Of a stretch of 32,697 nucleotides of DNA, positions 1 to 7,063 are shown one piece after another. Position numbers and translations under genes: made by a program. The first letter of the stretch is position 1. The number at the start of each line of letters is the position of its first letter. A model generated the notes under the pieces. That model had not been told where the DNA came from. It worked only from the letters and a program-made list of their open reading frames with translations, and made no database searches. The stretch comes from CANLBN01 sp034111645 (GTDB lineage: Bacteria; Pseudomonadota; Gammaproteobacteria; Pseudomonadales; Cellvibrionaceae): positions 1-32,697 of the forward strand of contig JAWUWW010000037.1 in the NCBI GenBank assembly GCA_034111645.1, written 5' to 3'.

Positions 1-225
1 GATCGGGCGCAAAAACTGGATGTTTGCCAAAAGCCAAGCGGGCGCTAAGGCCAGTGCTAATTTATACAGCTTGATCGAAACAGCCAAAGCCAACAACGTG
101 AACCCGTATCATTATCTTAAGCATGTGTTCAGCCGACTGCCAAACATGACGACCAAAGATGATATGAATGAACTCATGCCGTGGCAGTTTGAAAATAGCT
201 AGAGTGGGGTTCGATTGGCGCTTAC
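1..225 (+). mobile_element. Right end of an IS66-family insertion sequence (left part outside window)
   Basis: The window opens inside an IS66-type transposase reading frame. A candidate right terminal inverted repeat follows the stop codon at about 203-225. Read inward from its tip on the minus strand it begins GTAAGCGCC, and IS66 elements typically begin with GTAAGCG. The eight bases after it (226-233, caaaaaac) would be one copy of the usual 8-bp target duplication, but the other copy lies outside the window and cannot be checked. Confidence 0.65.
2..202 (+). CDS. IS66 family transposase, C-terminal end (cut by window edge)
   Basis: This is the last 66 codons of a transposase whose beginning is upstream of the window. 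The frame is open from base 2 and contains GRKNWMF, then AGAKASANLYSLIETAKANN and PYHYLKHVF. These match the conserved C-terminal tail of the IS66 TnpC-type DDE transposase: a GRKNWLF-like motif, then ASA..YSLIETAKANG and the Y.YL..V segment. The catalytic part is not visible, so intactness of the element cannot be judged. The stop codon at 200-202 is immediately followed by the putative terminal repeat, which is the normal arrangement in this family. Confidence 0.85.
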   Translation: MGRKNWMFAKSQAGAKASANLYSLIETAKANNVNPYHYLKHVFSRLPNMTTKDDMNELMPWQFENS

Positions 226-282
226 CAAAAAACAGTATAGACAGAGATCTATAGGACTTTAGATATAGATGCTATCGATTTT

Positions 283-308
283 GAGGCGCGGTTCCAATGG
301 CAGCTTAC
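283..308 (+). repeat. Decayed copy of the IS66-like terminal sequence
   Basis: This segment, GAGGCGCGGTTCCAATGGCA then GCTTAC, resembles the terminal repeat at 203-225 (gggttcgattggcgcttac), sharing ggttc, tggc and gcttac in the same order. A shorter GCTTAC-ending fragment occurs at about 401-417. The rest of 226-466 shows no gene. The similarity was judged by eye and could partly be chance. Confidence 0.35.
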
Positions 309-466
309 TATATTGGGTACGACTATAAATCCATCAAGCCCAAAATATTGTTATCTCTAAACTGTTGCATATCTTTGTTGTCATTCAGCAAGTTCTAAAG
401 CGATCAGCGGTGCTTACTATTTTTGTAATAAACAAGCGTAAAAGCAGCTGTTGAACTATTTTATCT

Positions 467-1417
467 TTAAGCAGACTTTGATTTGCTTAAGGATTTAGCT
501 GCAACACATAAAATTTCAAACATCATAGTCGCGCCTACCAAAGCCGTGTTACCACTAATATCGAAAGATGGAGCGACTTCTACCACATCGCCGCCAACAA
601 TATTTAAACCATCACAACCCCTAATCATTTGCTGTGCTTCGAATGTAGTGAAACCCCCTATTTCAGGAGTTCCTGTACCTGGCGCATAGGCAGGATCAAG
701 ACCATCAACATCAAATGTAATATATGCAGGCGTATCACCCACGATTTTATGGATTTCTTGAATGACTTTTTTTATTCCCATTTCGTATAGTTCTTCGATA
801 TGTATAACTCTCATACCGCTTTTGTAGCTAAAGCTCCAGATGTCTCGATCAGTAACACTTCCTCTAATTCCAATTTGTATGGTTTTTTTAGGATCAATAA
901 GTCCTTCTTCAGCGGCTATCTTAAAGGGTGAGCCATGATGAAATTTTGAGCCGAGATAATCATCTCCAGTATCACAATGAGCATCAAAATGAACTAATGC
1001 AATAGGCTTATCTTTAGCTAATGCTCTTAATACAGGCAGCGTCACCGAATGATCTCCTCCTGCCGAAATTGGCATCACTTTATGCTTAACGATATTATGA
1101 TAAAAATCCTCTATCGCCTTATGACTCGCGACAAGTTCAAAAGGGTTATCTGGAAGTGCATCACCAACATCCGCCACGCTACATAGATCAAAAGGAGCTA
1201 TTCCTGTACTTTGGTTAATCGTACGCATTAAACTAGACTGATTGCGCATTTCTCGGGGACCATGCCTCGCACCTGTGCGATTGGTAACGCCTCCATCAAA
1301 GGGAATGCCTATCAAGGCTATATCAAGATTAGTTAAATCTTCTTGATATGGGCATCTCATAAATGTGGGGATACCGGCATATCGAGGCAGTAATTGTGGA
1401 TTTTTTTTCATAGTCAT
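467..1417 (-). CDS. Ureohydrolase (agmatinase / guanidino-acid hydrolase family)
   Basis: A 316-residue member of the arginase/agmatinase superfamily, cytosolic binuclear-manganese enzymes that release urea from guanidino compounds. Metal-binding motifs are present in order: GGDHS, then DAHCDTGDD, then TFDVDGLDPAYAPGTGTPE near the C-terminal third. The GARHGPREMR segment near residue 50 is also typical. Length fits agmatinase (about 305-320 residues). Substrate could be agmatine, 4-guanidinobutyrate, 3-guanidinopropionate or guanidine; motifs alone do not decide, so no symbol is given. The start chosen (ATG at 1417, encoding MTMKK) has an AAGGAAT ribosome site seven bases upstream. No catabolic partner genes are visible nearby. 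It stands alone between IS debris and a tRNA, with palindromic candidate operator sites upstream. Confidence 0.88.
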   Translation of the reverse strand: MTMKKNPQLLPRYAGIPTFMRCPYQEDLTNLDIALIGIPFDGGVTNRTGARHGPREMRNQSSLMRTINQSTGIAPFDLCSVADVGDALPDNPFELVASHKAIEDFYHNIVKHKVMPISAGGDHSVTLPVLRALAKDKPIALVHFDAHCDTGDDYLGSKFHHGSPFKIAAEEGLIDPKKTIQIGIRGSVTDRDIWSFSYKSGMRVIHIEELYEMGIKKVIQEIHKIVGDTPAYITFDVDGLDPAYAPGTGTPEIGGFTTFEAQQMIRGCDGLNIVGGDVVEVAPSFDISGNTALVGATMMFEILCVAAKSLSKSKSA

Positions 1418-1461
1418 TAGCTATTCCTTATAATAATCTCTTGAAATCTCGTTCGACTAAC

Positions 1462-1525
1462 ATTAGCTTATGCTAATATTATCGACAAACCGTATTTGCT
1501 AATTCCATAAATTAACGCAGCTAAT
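1462..1525 (-). promoter_or_regulatory. Two palindrome-like sites upstream of the ureohydrolase
   Basis: A perfect inverted repeat ATTAGC-ttat-GCTAAT lies at 1462-1477. A related sequence, ATTAACGCAGCTAAT, lies at 1511-1525. Both share ATTA...CTAAT ends and sit 45-108 bases upstream of the ureohydrolase start. This spacing suits a transcription factor such as a LysR- or TetR-type regulator, but no regulator gene is adjacent. The proposal is inference. Confidence 0.35.
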
Positions 1526-1977
1526 GTATAGTTAATTTAAATCTATAAATTTCTGTTATTTAGACACTAATAAAAAGCTTCTCTACTCTATTTAGTTCTA
1601 TTGATGCCTCACATATTGAATTACTTATCATTGCCCACCTTATCAAGAGTATTAGTGATAAATAAGGGCTACCCAAACGTCCCTAGCCAAATTTCAAAAT
1701 AGTTTTGAATACTTCCACCTCTCTATAGTCTGGGCTTAATTTTAACGCTTGAATAGTTTTTGGCGGCTTTGTCTTCGCGGCTTTTGCTTGCTTAACCTAA
1801 ATATAAGTATGAGCCATAATTTAAATATTTGAAGGTATTTATTTTGCCGGTATAAAAAATATCGTCCAAGAAACCGTTATTTGTGGCGGTATTGTATGGT
1901 GGCTCTTGGGGCAATAATGTGGGCTTTGAGCCACATTTTTAAAGGACTGTAGGATGATAAAAGTATTATGGGGCGGG
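1526..1977. other. Gene-free AT-rich stretch
   Basis: No convincing coding sequence is visible. The only structure seen is a hairpin with arms GTGGCTC (1899-1905) and GAGCCAC (1928-1934) followed by ATTTTT, which could be a plus-strand terminator. A 48-codon ORF at 1954-2100 has AAAGGA seven bases ahead of its ATG. However, it runs into the tRNA-derived repeat and is more likely fortuitous. Confidence 0.4.
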
Positions 1978-2202
1978 TATATGGCGGAGAGCACGGGATT
2001 AACTCAAATACATCCTTGTATTTGCCCGCTAGGCGGCGCTATCGCGGTTCAAAATGTTCGAGCGCCAAGGACGGCGCGAATGTCGATTTTGCAGGAGTAA
2101 AAATCTACCTGACATTTTGTCGAACAAGGGTTCTCATCTTGTCCTCTTCTCCCACGCATAAAAAAACCGCCAATGAAAGGCGGTTGTTTATATGGCGGAG
2201 AG
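1978..2202. repeat. Direct repeat of the tRNA-Ser 3' end flanking a structured ~190-bp segment
   Basis: The 14 bases TATATGGCGGAGAG occur at 1978-1991 and again at 2189-2202, where they overlap the 3' end and CCA of tRNA-Ser. The match extends to 20 of 23 bases through GGGATT. Between the copies are a perfect 8-bp hairpin (CAAATACA / TGTATTTG, about 2007-2027), a GGCGCT/AGCGCC pairing, and the tRNA terminator. This arrangement looks like a partial tRNA duplication or a remnant of integration at the tRNA. The interpretation is inference. Confidence 0.6.
2160..2185 (-). terminator. Rho-independent terminator of tRNA-Ser
   Basis: On the minus strand, directly after the tRNA, a stem AACCGCC / GGCGGTT with a seven-base loop is followed by a run of T. 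It lies 7-8 bases past the encoded CCA end, the expected place for the tRNA terminator. Confidence 0.8.
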
Positions 2203-2280
2203 AGAGGGATTCGAACCCTCGGTACCCGGAGGTACACACACTTTCCAGGCGTGCTCTTTCGGCCACTCAGACACCTCTCC
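2193..2280 (-). tRNA. tRNA-Ser (anticodon GGA)
   Basis: An 88-base tRNA on the minus strand with the CCA end encoded (2193-2195). The acceptor arm starts GGAGAGG at 2280 and pairs with TCTCTCC followed by discriminator G. The anticodon loop contains GGA (complement of 2244-2246), reading UCC and UCU serine codons. The long variable arm (GTGTACCTCCGGGTACC-like) is the hallmark of class II serine tRNAs. The T arm GAGGGTTCGAATCCCTC is canonical. A plus-strand reading frame across it, giving RRERDSNPRYPE, is the well-known spurious antisense-tRNA ORF and is not a gene. Confidence 0.96.
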
Positions 2281-2344
2281 GAAAAGGTTTAATCAATTAA
2301 CTGATTGAATTTGAATAAATTACTAGTGGCTTATCAGGGGTCGG

Positions 2345-2373
2345 ATTATACACAAGTTGCTTGTGCTTGCATC
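2345..2373 (-). promoter_or_regulatory. Candidate stable-RNA promoter for tRNA-Ser
   Basis: On the minus strand a perfect TATAAT (2345-2350) is followed by a GC-rich CCGACCCC discriminator, typical of stringently controlled stable RNA promoters. It lies about 60 bases upstream of the tRNA 5' end. The -35 element is poor. Confidence 0.5.
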
Positions 2374-2433
2374 TGTTTTGAATTGATGGGCGAATAAACA
2401 TCTGAATTTATTGTTTTAATAAGGTTGTTAAGC

Positions 2434-2787
2434 ATGGATAGTTATTTAGGGGTTGTTAAAAAGCCATTATTATTAAGTGAGCTTGGACAATTTGTAAGCA
2501 TTGATAAAGTTATTATCGACTCGTTAGAACAGGCCCTTTATCGGGTGGAGGTCATTGTAGGGGATGATGTTTTTTATTTGCTAGAAAAGCCCGGTAAGAA
2601 TTTGACTCGCCGTAATGTCGTTGCGATACAAAAACTATTTATTGGTTGCTCGGTAAAAGAGATGTTTTTGCGACATTCTAGCCCCTATGACGAGATGATA
2701 GGCTTAGGCGAAGGCGAGCGTAATAATGAGTTGCTGGTACCAGTCGGCAATTATTTTGCCCAAGAAAGCCAAAGAACTTTGCATTAA
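2434..2787 (+). CDS. Small DUF6482-like protein of unknown function
   Basis: A 117-residue soluble protein with no signal peptide or membrane segment. The C-terminal part contains RHSSPYDEMIGL, which resembles the conserved (A/P)YDEMIG signature I associate with the DUF6482 family of gammaproteobacterial proteins; the assignment is from memory. The middle (YRVEVIVGDDVFYLLEKPGK) looks like a small beta-rich fold. The ATG at 2434 is preferred to an in-frame TTG at 2425 because AAGG lies nine bases ahead of it. It is transcribed divergently from tRNA-Ser and convergently with the next gene. No function is known. Confidence 0.65.
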   Translation: MDSYLGVVKKPLLLSELGQFVSIDKVIIDSLEQALYRVEVIVGDDVFYLLEKPGKNLTRRNVVAIQKLFIGCSVKEMFLRHSSPYDEMIGLGEGERNNELLVPVGNYFAQESQRTLH

Positions 2788-2933
2788 AAAGCCAGTAGCA
2801 AAAGTAGCGATTAGCGCATTAGCATTATTTAATCTTTTAAGAAGTGTGTTTAATGTAAAAAGTGAGTTACTAAATATTATTTTATGATTGCTTTATAAAA
2901 ATAGTATTAGCCTCAAATCCCAAGCGCAAAACC

Positions 2934-3806
2934 TCATGCAAAGGCAATGGCACCTTTGCCAATACCCTCGAAGGCCCTAACCTTAAATTTATGCTCTGGT
3001 GAGGATTGCTTAAGGGAGTTTGCAATATGCTGGGCAATAAATTCTACCGTTGAGTCGGTATCGATCAAATAGCAATGCTTAGCGGGTAGTGTTAATTCAA
3101 AATCACCCTGTTGAGCAGTATAGATAAATTGATAGTAAGTTTCTTCATCCACCGATATTTTACTCTTCAAATCATCTTCTGAGCCAATATAAATATCTTG
3201 CCATTGTTGGCACCATTGTTGTTCGCGATCGAAATCGCGTTGTTCATCACAAAAAATACTAATGGTTGAGCGATGACCGTGAGCAATGCGTTGGCAGTTG
3301 CCGTCGTGTTTTTTAAGGCCGTGGCTATAGTGGTATGAATGGTCTGCAATATGCTCGGGGGTAAAGGTGAGATGAATATTATCGATAGTATCTGGCAGCA
3401 AGCTGCGTAATTGTTCTATACACCAAGTTGCCACCGATTCTGGCGTCACAATATCGCTATCTATTAGGGTTATTGCCTCTTTAGGAGCGGTGCAATCTAG
3501 TGAGTAATTTGCAGCGTTTACGCCACCGCTTTTATCGCTATAACTCCAAGATATATCGATTACTTCATCATCTCGTTTAAGGGTCAATTTTGATGATTGT
3601 TTGGCAATCACCAAGCTATGGTCAATGGTGTTATCGAGCCAGTTTCGGAGTGTTTTTTTTACGATACCAAAATCACATACCATCCCTTGTTGGTCGAGAG
3701 CACCTTCGAGTACGATACTCGCCAACCATGTCTCTCCCACCAAACCCCGCTTAGGGTCTAGATAGCTAAAATCTACATTGGTGAGGTTGTCGACAAATAA
3801 ATGCAT
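2934..3806 (-). CDS. 6-pyruvoyl-tetrahydropterin / 6-carboxytetrahydropterin synthase-like protein (tandem domains)
   Basis: A 290-residue protein about twice the length of QueD (around 120-140 residues), carrying two PTPS-type units. The first has GALDQQGMVCDFGIVKKTL followed by LDNTIDHSLVI, matching the GmvvDF..lk...lDH..L signature, and then a PESVATW..QLRSLL segment. The second has SYHYSHGL, GNCQRIAHGH (Cys plus HxH, candidate catalytic and zinc-binding residues) and a closing STVEFIAQHI...KVRAFEGIGKGA segment. The zinc and catalytic residues are visible only in the second unit, so the first may be structural. A queuosine precursor or pterin role is possible, but no queC, queE or folE neighbour is in the window, so the reaction is unproven. 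Confidence 0.78.
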   Translation of the reverse strand: MHLFVDNLTNVDFSYLDPKRGLVGETWLASIVLEGALDQQGMVCDFGIVKKTLRNWLDNTIDHSLVIAKQSSKLTLKRDDEVIDISWSYSDKSGGVNAANYSLDCTAPKEAITLIDSDIVTPESVATWCIEQLRSLLPDTIDNIHLTFTPEHIADHSYHYSHGLKKHDGNCQRIAHGHRSTISIFCDEQRDFDREQQWCQQWQDIYIGSEDDLKSKISVDEETYYQFIYTAQQGDFELTLPAKHCYLIDTDSTVEFIAQHIANSLKQSSPEHKFKVRAFEGIGKGAIAFA

Positions 3807-3963
3807 AGTAAAAGTCCTGTAAAAACAGACGCTATGATATAGCAGATGCAGCGGGGTTGATACCGAGTTTCATAGTTAGGCTTGTGTTTTGAGCCAGTTA
3901 TGTTGAAGCTTTAAGGGTTAGCATAATAAAACTTTAATGCTTTAGGTTAATAACTTGACTCGT

Positions 3964-4557
3964 TTATGTCGATGGATTGGAGTGATAAAGCTTTAATACT
4001 TTACGCACGTAATCTTGCGTCTCGCGATAGGGTGGGATTTTATTACCATAGCGAATAACGGTGTTTTCACCTGAATTATAAGCGGCTAAGGCTAGCGAGT
4101 AATTATTGTTAAAGAGTGTTAGCAGGTGACGTAGATAGCGACTGCCACCGCGAATATTTTCGACAGGATTAAAAGGATCATGTACACCAAAGCGTCGGGC
4201 TGTCGCGGGCATTAACTGCATTAATCCCTGCGCGCCAGCCCTAGATACTGCCCTTGGATTATAGGCTGACTCTACACGAATAACGGCATGGATAAGCGCA
4301 TAAGGAAGTTGATGTGTATCGGCTGCCTTACGGATATGTTGGGATAACTTGCGTTTGTTTGAGGCTTTATGATACTCATTCTTTTTAGGTTCCCAGCCTC
4401 GGTGAGTTTTAACGAGCTGCGTATAGCCTTGATGTTTAGGTGTATCTGTTAAAAGCAGACGGCCTTCAGGGGTGATGTATCTATACACCTCAGCATAATT
4501 TAACATCGATAAAGACGAGAGTATTAACACAGAGGCAAGGTGAAATATGATCTTCAT
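3964..4557 (-). CDS. Small periplasmic lytic transglycosylase (SLT domain)
   Basis: A 197-residue secreted protein that should cleave peptidoglycan between MurNAc and GlcNAc, forming anhydro-muropeptides. Residues 1-22 form a signal peptide ending near YAE. The next 30 residues (VYRYITPEGRLLLTDTP) form a DUF4124-like module often seen ahead of SLT domains. The SLT domain follows: IRVESAYNPRAVSRAGAQ with catalytic Glu at about 96, GLMQLMPATARRFGV, then NPVENIRGGSRYLRHLL and ALAAYNSGENTV. All expected motifs are present, so it is probably active. The ATG at 4557 is taken as start because it gives a clean signal peptide. It appears to be a single-gene unit, with the 4.5S RNA gene divergently placed upstream. 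Confidence 0.92.
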   Translation of the reverse strand: MKIIFHLASVLILSSLSMLNYAEVYRYITPEGRLLLTDTPKHQGYTQLVKTHRGWEPKKNEYHKASNKRKLSQHIRKAADTHQLPYALIHAVIRVESAYNPRAVSRAGAQGLMQLMPATARRFGVHDPFNPVENIRGGSRYLRHLLTLFNNNYSLALAAYNSGENTVIRYGNKIPPYRETQDYVRKVLKLYHSNPST

Positions 4558-4769
4558 AGTGTATTCTTAGAGCAATTAGGGTGATCGTCACCCCAAAAAT
4601 TTTAGTGATTACTCTAATTTTAGACAATATCCACAAATGTGTTAGTAAATTTAAAAATAAGTTGCCTTTTAAAGTGCCGCTTGTCTTGAAACTTTTACTA
4701 AAAATCTCCATAATCGTCGCCATCTCTCTGAGAGCACTTGTTTCAGGTGCTGTTTGTTGAGAATTCTAT

Positions 4770-4884
4770 GGAGGACCCAGTTGGTCCCCTCGCAATGGTT
4801 AGCTATGAACTCCGCCAGGCCTGGAAGGGAGCAACGGTAATAGTAAAACTGTGTGCCGGGGTGTGGCTGGCTGGGAACTCCACC
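4770..4884 (+). ncRNA. ffs: 4.5S signal recognition particle RNA
   Basis: About 115 bases, the same size as the 114-base E. coli RNA. The terminal helix pairs GGAGGACCCAG (4770-4780) with CTGGGAACTCC (4871-4881). The apical domain contains the Ffh-binding sequence CAGGCCTGGAAGGGAGCA (compare the conserved CAGGUC.GGAAGGAAGCA), and the 3' side carries GTGTGCCGGGGTGTGGCTGG, nearly identical to the E. coli strand. A short T run follows at 4885. The RNA binds Ffh, encoded at 16289, to form SRP. Exact ends are inferred from pairing. Confidence 0.93.
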
Positions 4885-4942
4885 TTTTATATCCCTATCT
4901 TTATTTTCTATCCCTATTTGTAGCCATCAATAAGAGTTTTTA

Positions 4943-4986
4943 CGCCTCAGTTTTTATTAACTGAATTTTAAGAGGCGACTGTTTTT
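4943..4986 (+). terminator. Candidate rho-independent terminator downstream of ffs
   Basis: Outer arms CGCCTC (4943-4948) and GAGGCG (4972-4977) enclose a second stem CAGTT / AACTG, and the structure is followed by ACTGTTTTT. It sits about 60 bases past the mature 4.5S RNA end. Confidence 0.5.
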
Positions 4987-5099
4987 ATAAAGTAAGGTAA
5001 AGATGAAAATGACCCTACAAAAAACGGCGTTAAAAGGAATTAAATAACGCTAAATAAAAAATGTAAAATGAATAAAGTTTTTGAGATCGCATTAAAAAA

Positions 5100-5942
5100 T
5101 TATTTTAATTTTCTTACCACACCTTCTTGCATTGTCGTTGCCAATAATAAGCCTTCTTTATTGTAAATGGCGCCTTTTGAAATTCCGCGTCCGTTAATTA
5201 AAGAAATTGGTTCATAAATACTATGTAGCCAATCATCTACTTTTATATCGCGATGAAACCATATTGTGTGGCAAATAGTTGCAAGCATCGTCTCTTTTAT
5301 TTTAAAACGATAACCCACTGCGCGAAGGCTAGAGGCAAGTAATCTGAAATCTGACACATAAGCAAATATAGCGTTATGCAGCGATGGATCATTGGGTATA
5401 GTTTGATTGGATTTTATATTAAAGCGTTCTATAGTGTCTTTTGCGTCATTTTTTTTGTTGGGCAGGCGAATTGTAAATGGTTGTGGAACCGATATGGCTC
5501 TAGCCTTGGTGTTAATGCCTTCAAGATTATCTTCTAAATTAACCTCAATACCATCTTCGATAAATAAGCTTTGAGTATTTGGAGCGATAGAATAGTCAAA
5601 TTCAGAGACCTCATCGACTTGAAACGAGCACATCATCGTAAAAATAATATTACCTTGCTGAGTTGCTGTTACCGTTCGAGATGAATAACTTTTACCGTCA
5701 CGTGTATTGTCGACATGATAAACAACGGATAGATCATGGTTGCCCATTCTTAGAAAATAGGCATGAGCCGAATGAATTTTTTTTTCGCTAACCGTTTTTT
5801 GTGCTGCAGCGATTGCCTGACCCAATACTTGACCACCAAAAATTCTGCCAGTGCCTAAATCTTGGCTAATTCCGCGAAATAGTTGTGTGTCTATTTGTTC
5901 GATTTGAAGTAAATCGCTTAACTTTTTAAATACTACTGACAT
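5100..5942 (-). CDS. tesB: Acyl-CoA thioesterase II
   Basis: A 280-residue cytosolic enzyme that hydrolyses acyl-CoA to free fatty acid and CoA. It has the double hot-dog fold expected of TesB. The N-terminal half carries IFGGQVLGQAIAAA and SAHAYFLR, and the C-terminal half carries YVSDFRLL, WFHRDIKVDDWL and GRGISKGAIY. The catalytic trio known from E. coli TesB (Asp204, Thr228, Gln278) appears at Asp198, Thr222 and Gln272, each offset by six. In the usual DHSMWFHR motif the Asp is Cys here (ICHTIWFHR). The gene ends the minus-strand pair mobA-tesB, but the gap of about 100 bases leaves co-transcription uncertain. Confidence 0.94.
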   Translation of the reverse strand: MSVVFKKLSDLLQIEQIDTQLFRGISQDLGTGRIFGGQVLGQAIAAAQKTVSEKKIHSAHAYFLRMGNHDLSVVYHVDNTRDGKSYSSRTVTATQQGNIIFTMMCSFQVDEVSEFDYSIAPNTQSLFIEDGIEVNLEDNLEGINTKARAISVPQPFTIRLPNKKNDAKDTIERFNIKSNQTIPNDPSLHNAIFAYVSDFRLLASSLRAVGYRFKIKETMLATICHTIWFHRDIKVDDWLHSIYEPISLINGRGISKGAIYNKEGLLLATTMQEGVVRKLK

Positions 5943-6046
5943 GGTAAGCTCTATATAAAGACTAAATAAATATTATATGATGTGCGTTTAATTCAAGCAC
6001 TCTTATTTAATAATTGATCAATGTGTGAAGTGTTTAGTTTAAGTTT

Positions 6047-6868
6047 TTAGATAAGATAACTTAATGCTTCTTTATAGTCTTGAAGCGTATTAATGTTAAA
6101 AAATGGATCTATGTGTTTTGTATTCTTGGGCAAGGCTTTTAATTCTGCGGAGGCATTTAATTTCGCTGAGGCTCCTAATTCTGCTGAGGCTCCAAAGTCA
6201 ATTTCTTTAGCATGCGCTAATGCCCAGCGATTAACTGCACGAATTTTATCTACCTCTATAGCATGTTTTAAAGATTCGTATAGCTCGACTGACCAAAGTC
6301 CAAAAGTAGGGTGGCTACGTTCTTTATAAACAGCAATAGCCGCTTTTTCATTATCATTGTCGCCACCCATTATATCTTTAGACAATATGTGTAAAAAATC
6401 CTCAGGGAAAAACGGTGTATCGCAAGAAACAGTTGCCACCCATTGTTGCTTATGTTCTTTGGCCCAATGCAGTGCTGTTAAAATACCTGATAGAGGGCCT
6501 TGAAAGTCGGCCAGTAGATCCGAGATAACAGGTAATTGATATTGATTTAAGGCGGTGTTCTCAGTGCATGGGCCATTAATAATAATGCAATCACTTTGCA
6601 ATTTTAATCGATCAATAATAAAAGCAAGAAGCGTTTGGTTATGCTCGTCATCTTTTGCGTGCTGTAAGTGGCTTGAGGTGCTGGCAAACGAATCATCTGA
6701 TAGTTTATTAGCATCAAATAAATGGCGATTTTGATAACTACTATGATAACTATTATGAAAAGGTAATTGCCATTTGAGTTTGTTGCCGACACGCAGCCGA
6801 TTGCTTTGTCCGCCAGCCAATATAACAACAGGTATAGACGTACGCACGTTTTCTACATTGTGTTTCAT
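6047..6868 (-). CDS. mobA: Molybdenum cofactor guanylyltransferase, with insertions
   Basis: MobA transfers GMP from GTP to molybdopterin to make the guanine dinucleotide cofactor in the cytosol. The nucleotide-binding loop LAGGQSNRLRVGNK is at about 17-30. DFQGPLSGILTAL, the metal-binding VSCDTPFFP and the closing NINTLQDY are all present. At 273 residues it is much longer than typical MobA (about 190-200). Two low-complexity insertions explain this: about 36-78 (rich in Ser, His, Asp and Asn) and 225-242, where GASAEL-like hexapeptides are encoded by an 18-bp tandem repeat. The loop RVGNK replaces the usual MGGxDK, so activity should not be assumed. Confidence 0.87.
   Translation of the reverse strand: MKHNVENVRTSIPVVILAGGQSNRLRVGNKLKWQLPFHNSYHSSYQNRHLFDANKLSDDSFASTSSHLQHAKDDEHNQTLLAFIIDRLKLQSDCIIINGPCTENTALNQYQLPVISDLLADFQGPLSGILTALHWAKEHKQQWVATVSCDTPFFPEDFLHILSKDIMGGDNDNEKAAIAVYKERSHPTFGLWSVELYESLKHAIEVDKIRAVNRWALAHAKEIDFGASAELGASAKLNASAELKALPKNTKHIDPFFNINTLQDYKEALSYLI
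6141..6194 (-). repeat. Three-copy 18-bp in-frame tandem repeat inside mobA
   Basis: Units at 6141-6158, 6159-6176 and 6177-6194 share the pattern AATTCTGC(T/G)GAGGC(T/A)nnn on the plus strand. On the coding strand they give hexapeptides GASAEL / GASAKL / NASAEL. Eighteen bases keep the frame, so copy-number change would only alter a surface loop length. Confidence 0.85.
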
Positions 6869-7063
6869 ATCAAATTTAATCTTTAAACGAACTTATTAGT
6901 TTTAGTGGTAAAATTTGATGTTTTAAAGGCATCAATTATAGGATTAAGCTTATCATTAATGGGGTATAATTTCTTTTTTACTTTGTTAAGCTTGAGCTCG
7001 GAAACGTATACCCGCGTAAGTATTAATTAAGTTTCACCATTATAAATTGCATGGTTGTCTATT

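Noticed and set aside
1968..2300. A 110-codon plus-strand ORF covering the tRNA-Ser region
   Set aside because: Its second half is the antisense of tRNA-Ser (giving RRERDSNPRYPE, a classic mis-annotation) and the first half is the tRNA-derived repeat.
4738..4923. A 61-codon ORF across the 4.5S RNA
   Set aside because: It overlaps the whole SRP RNA, whose sequence and pairing are unambiguous.
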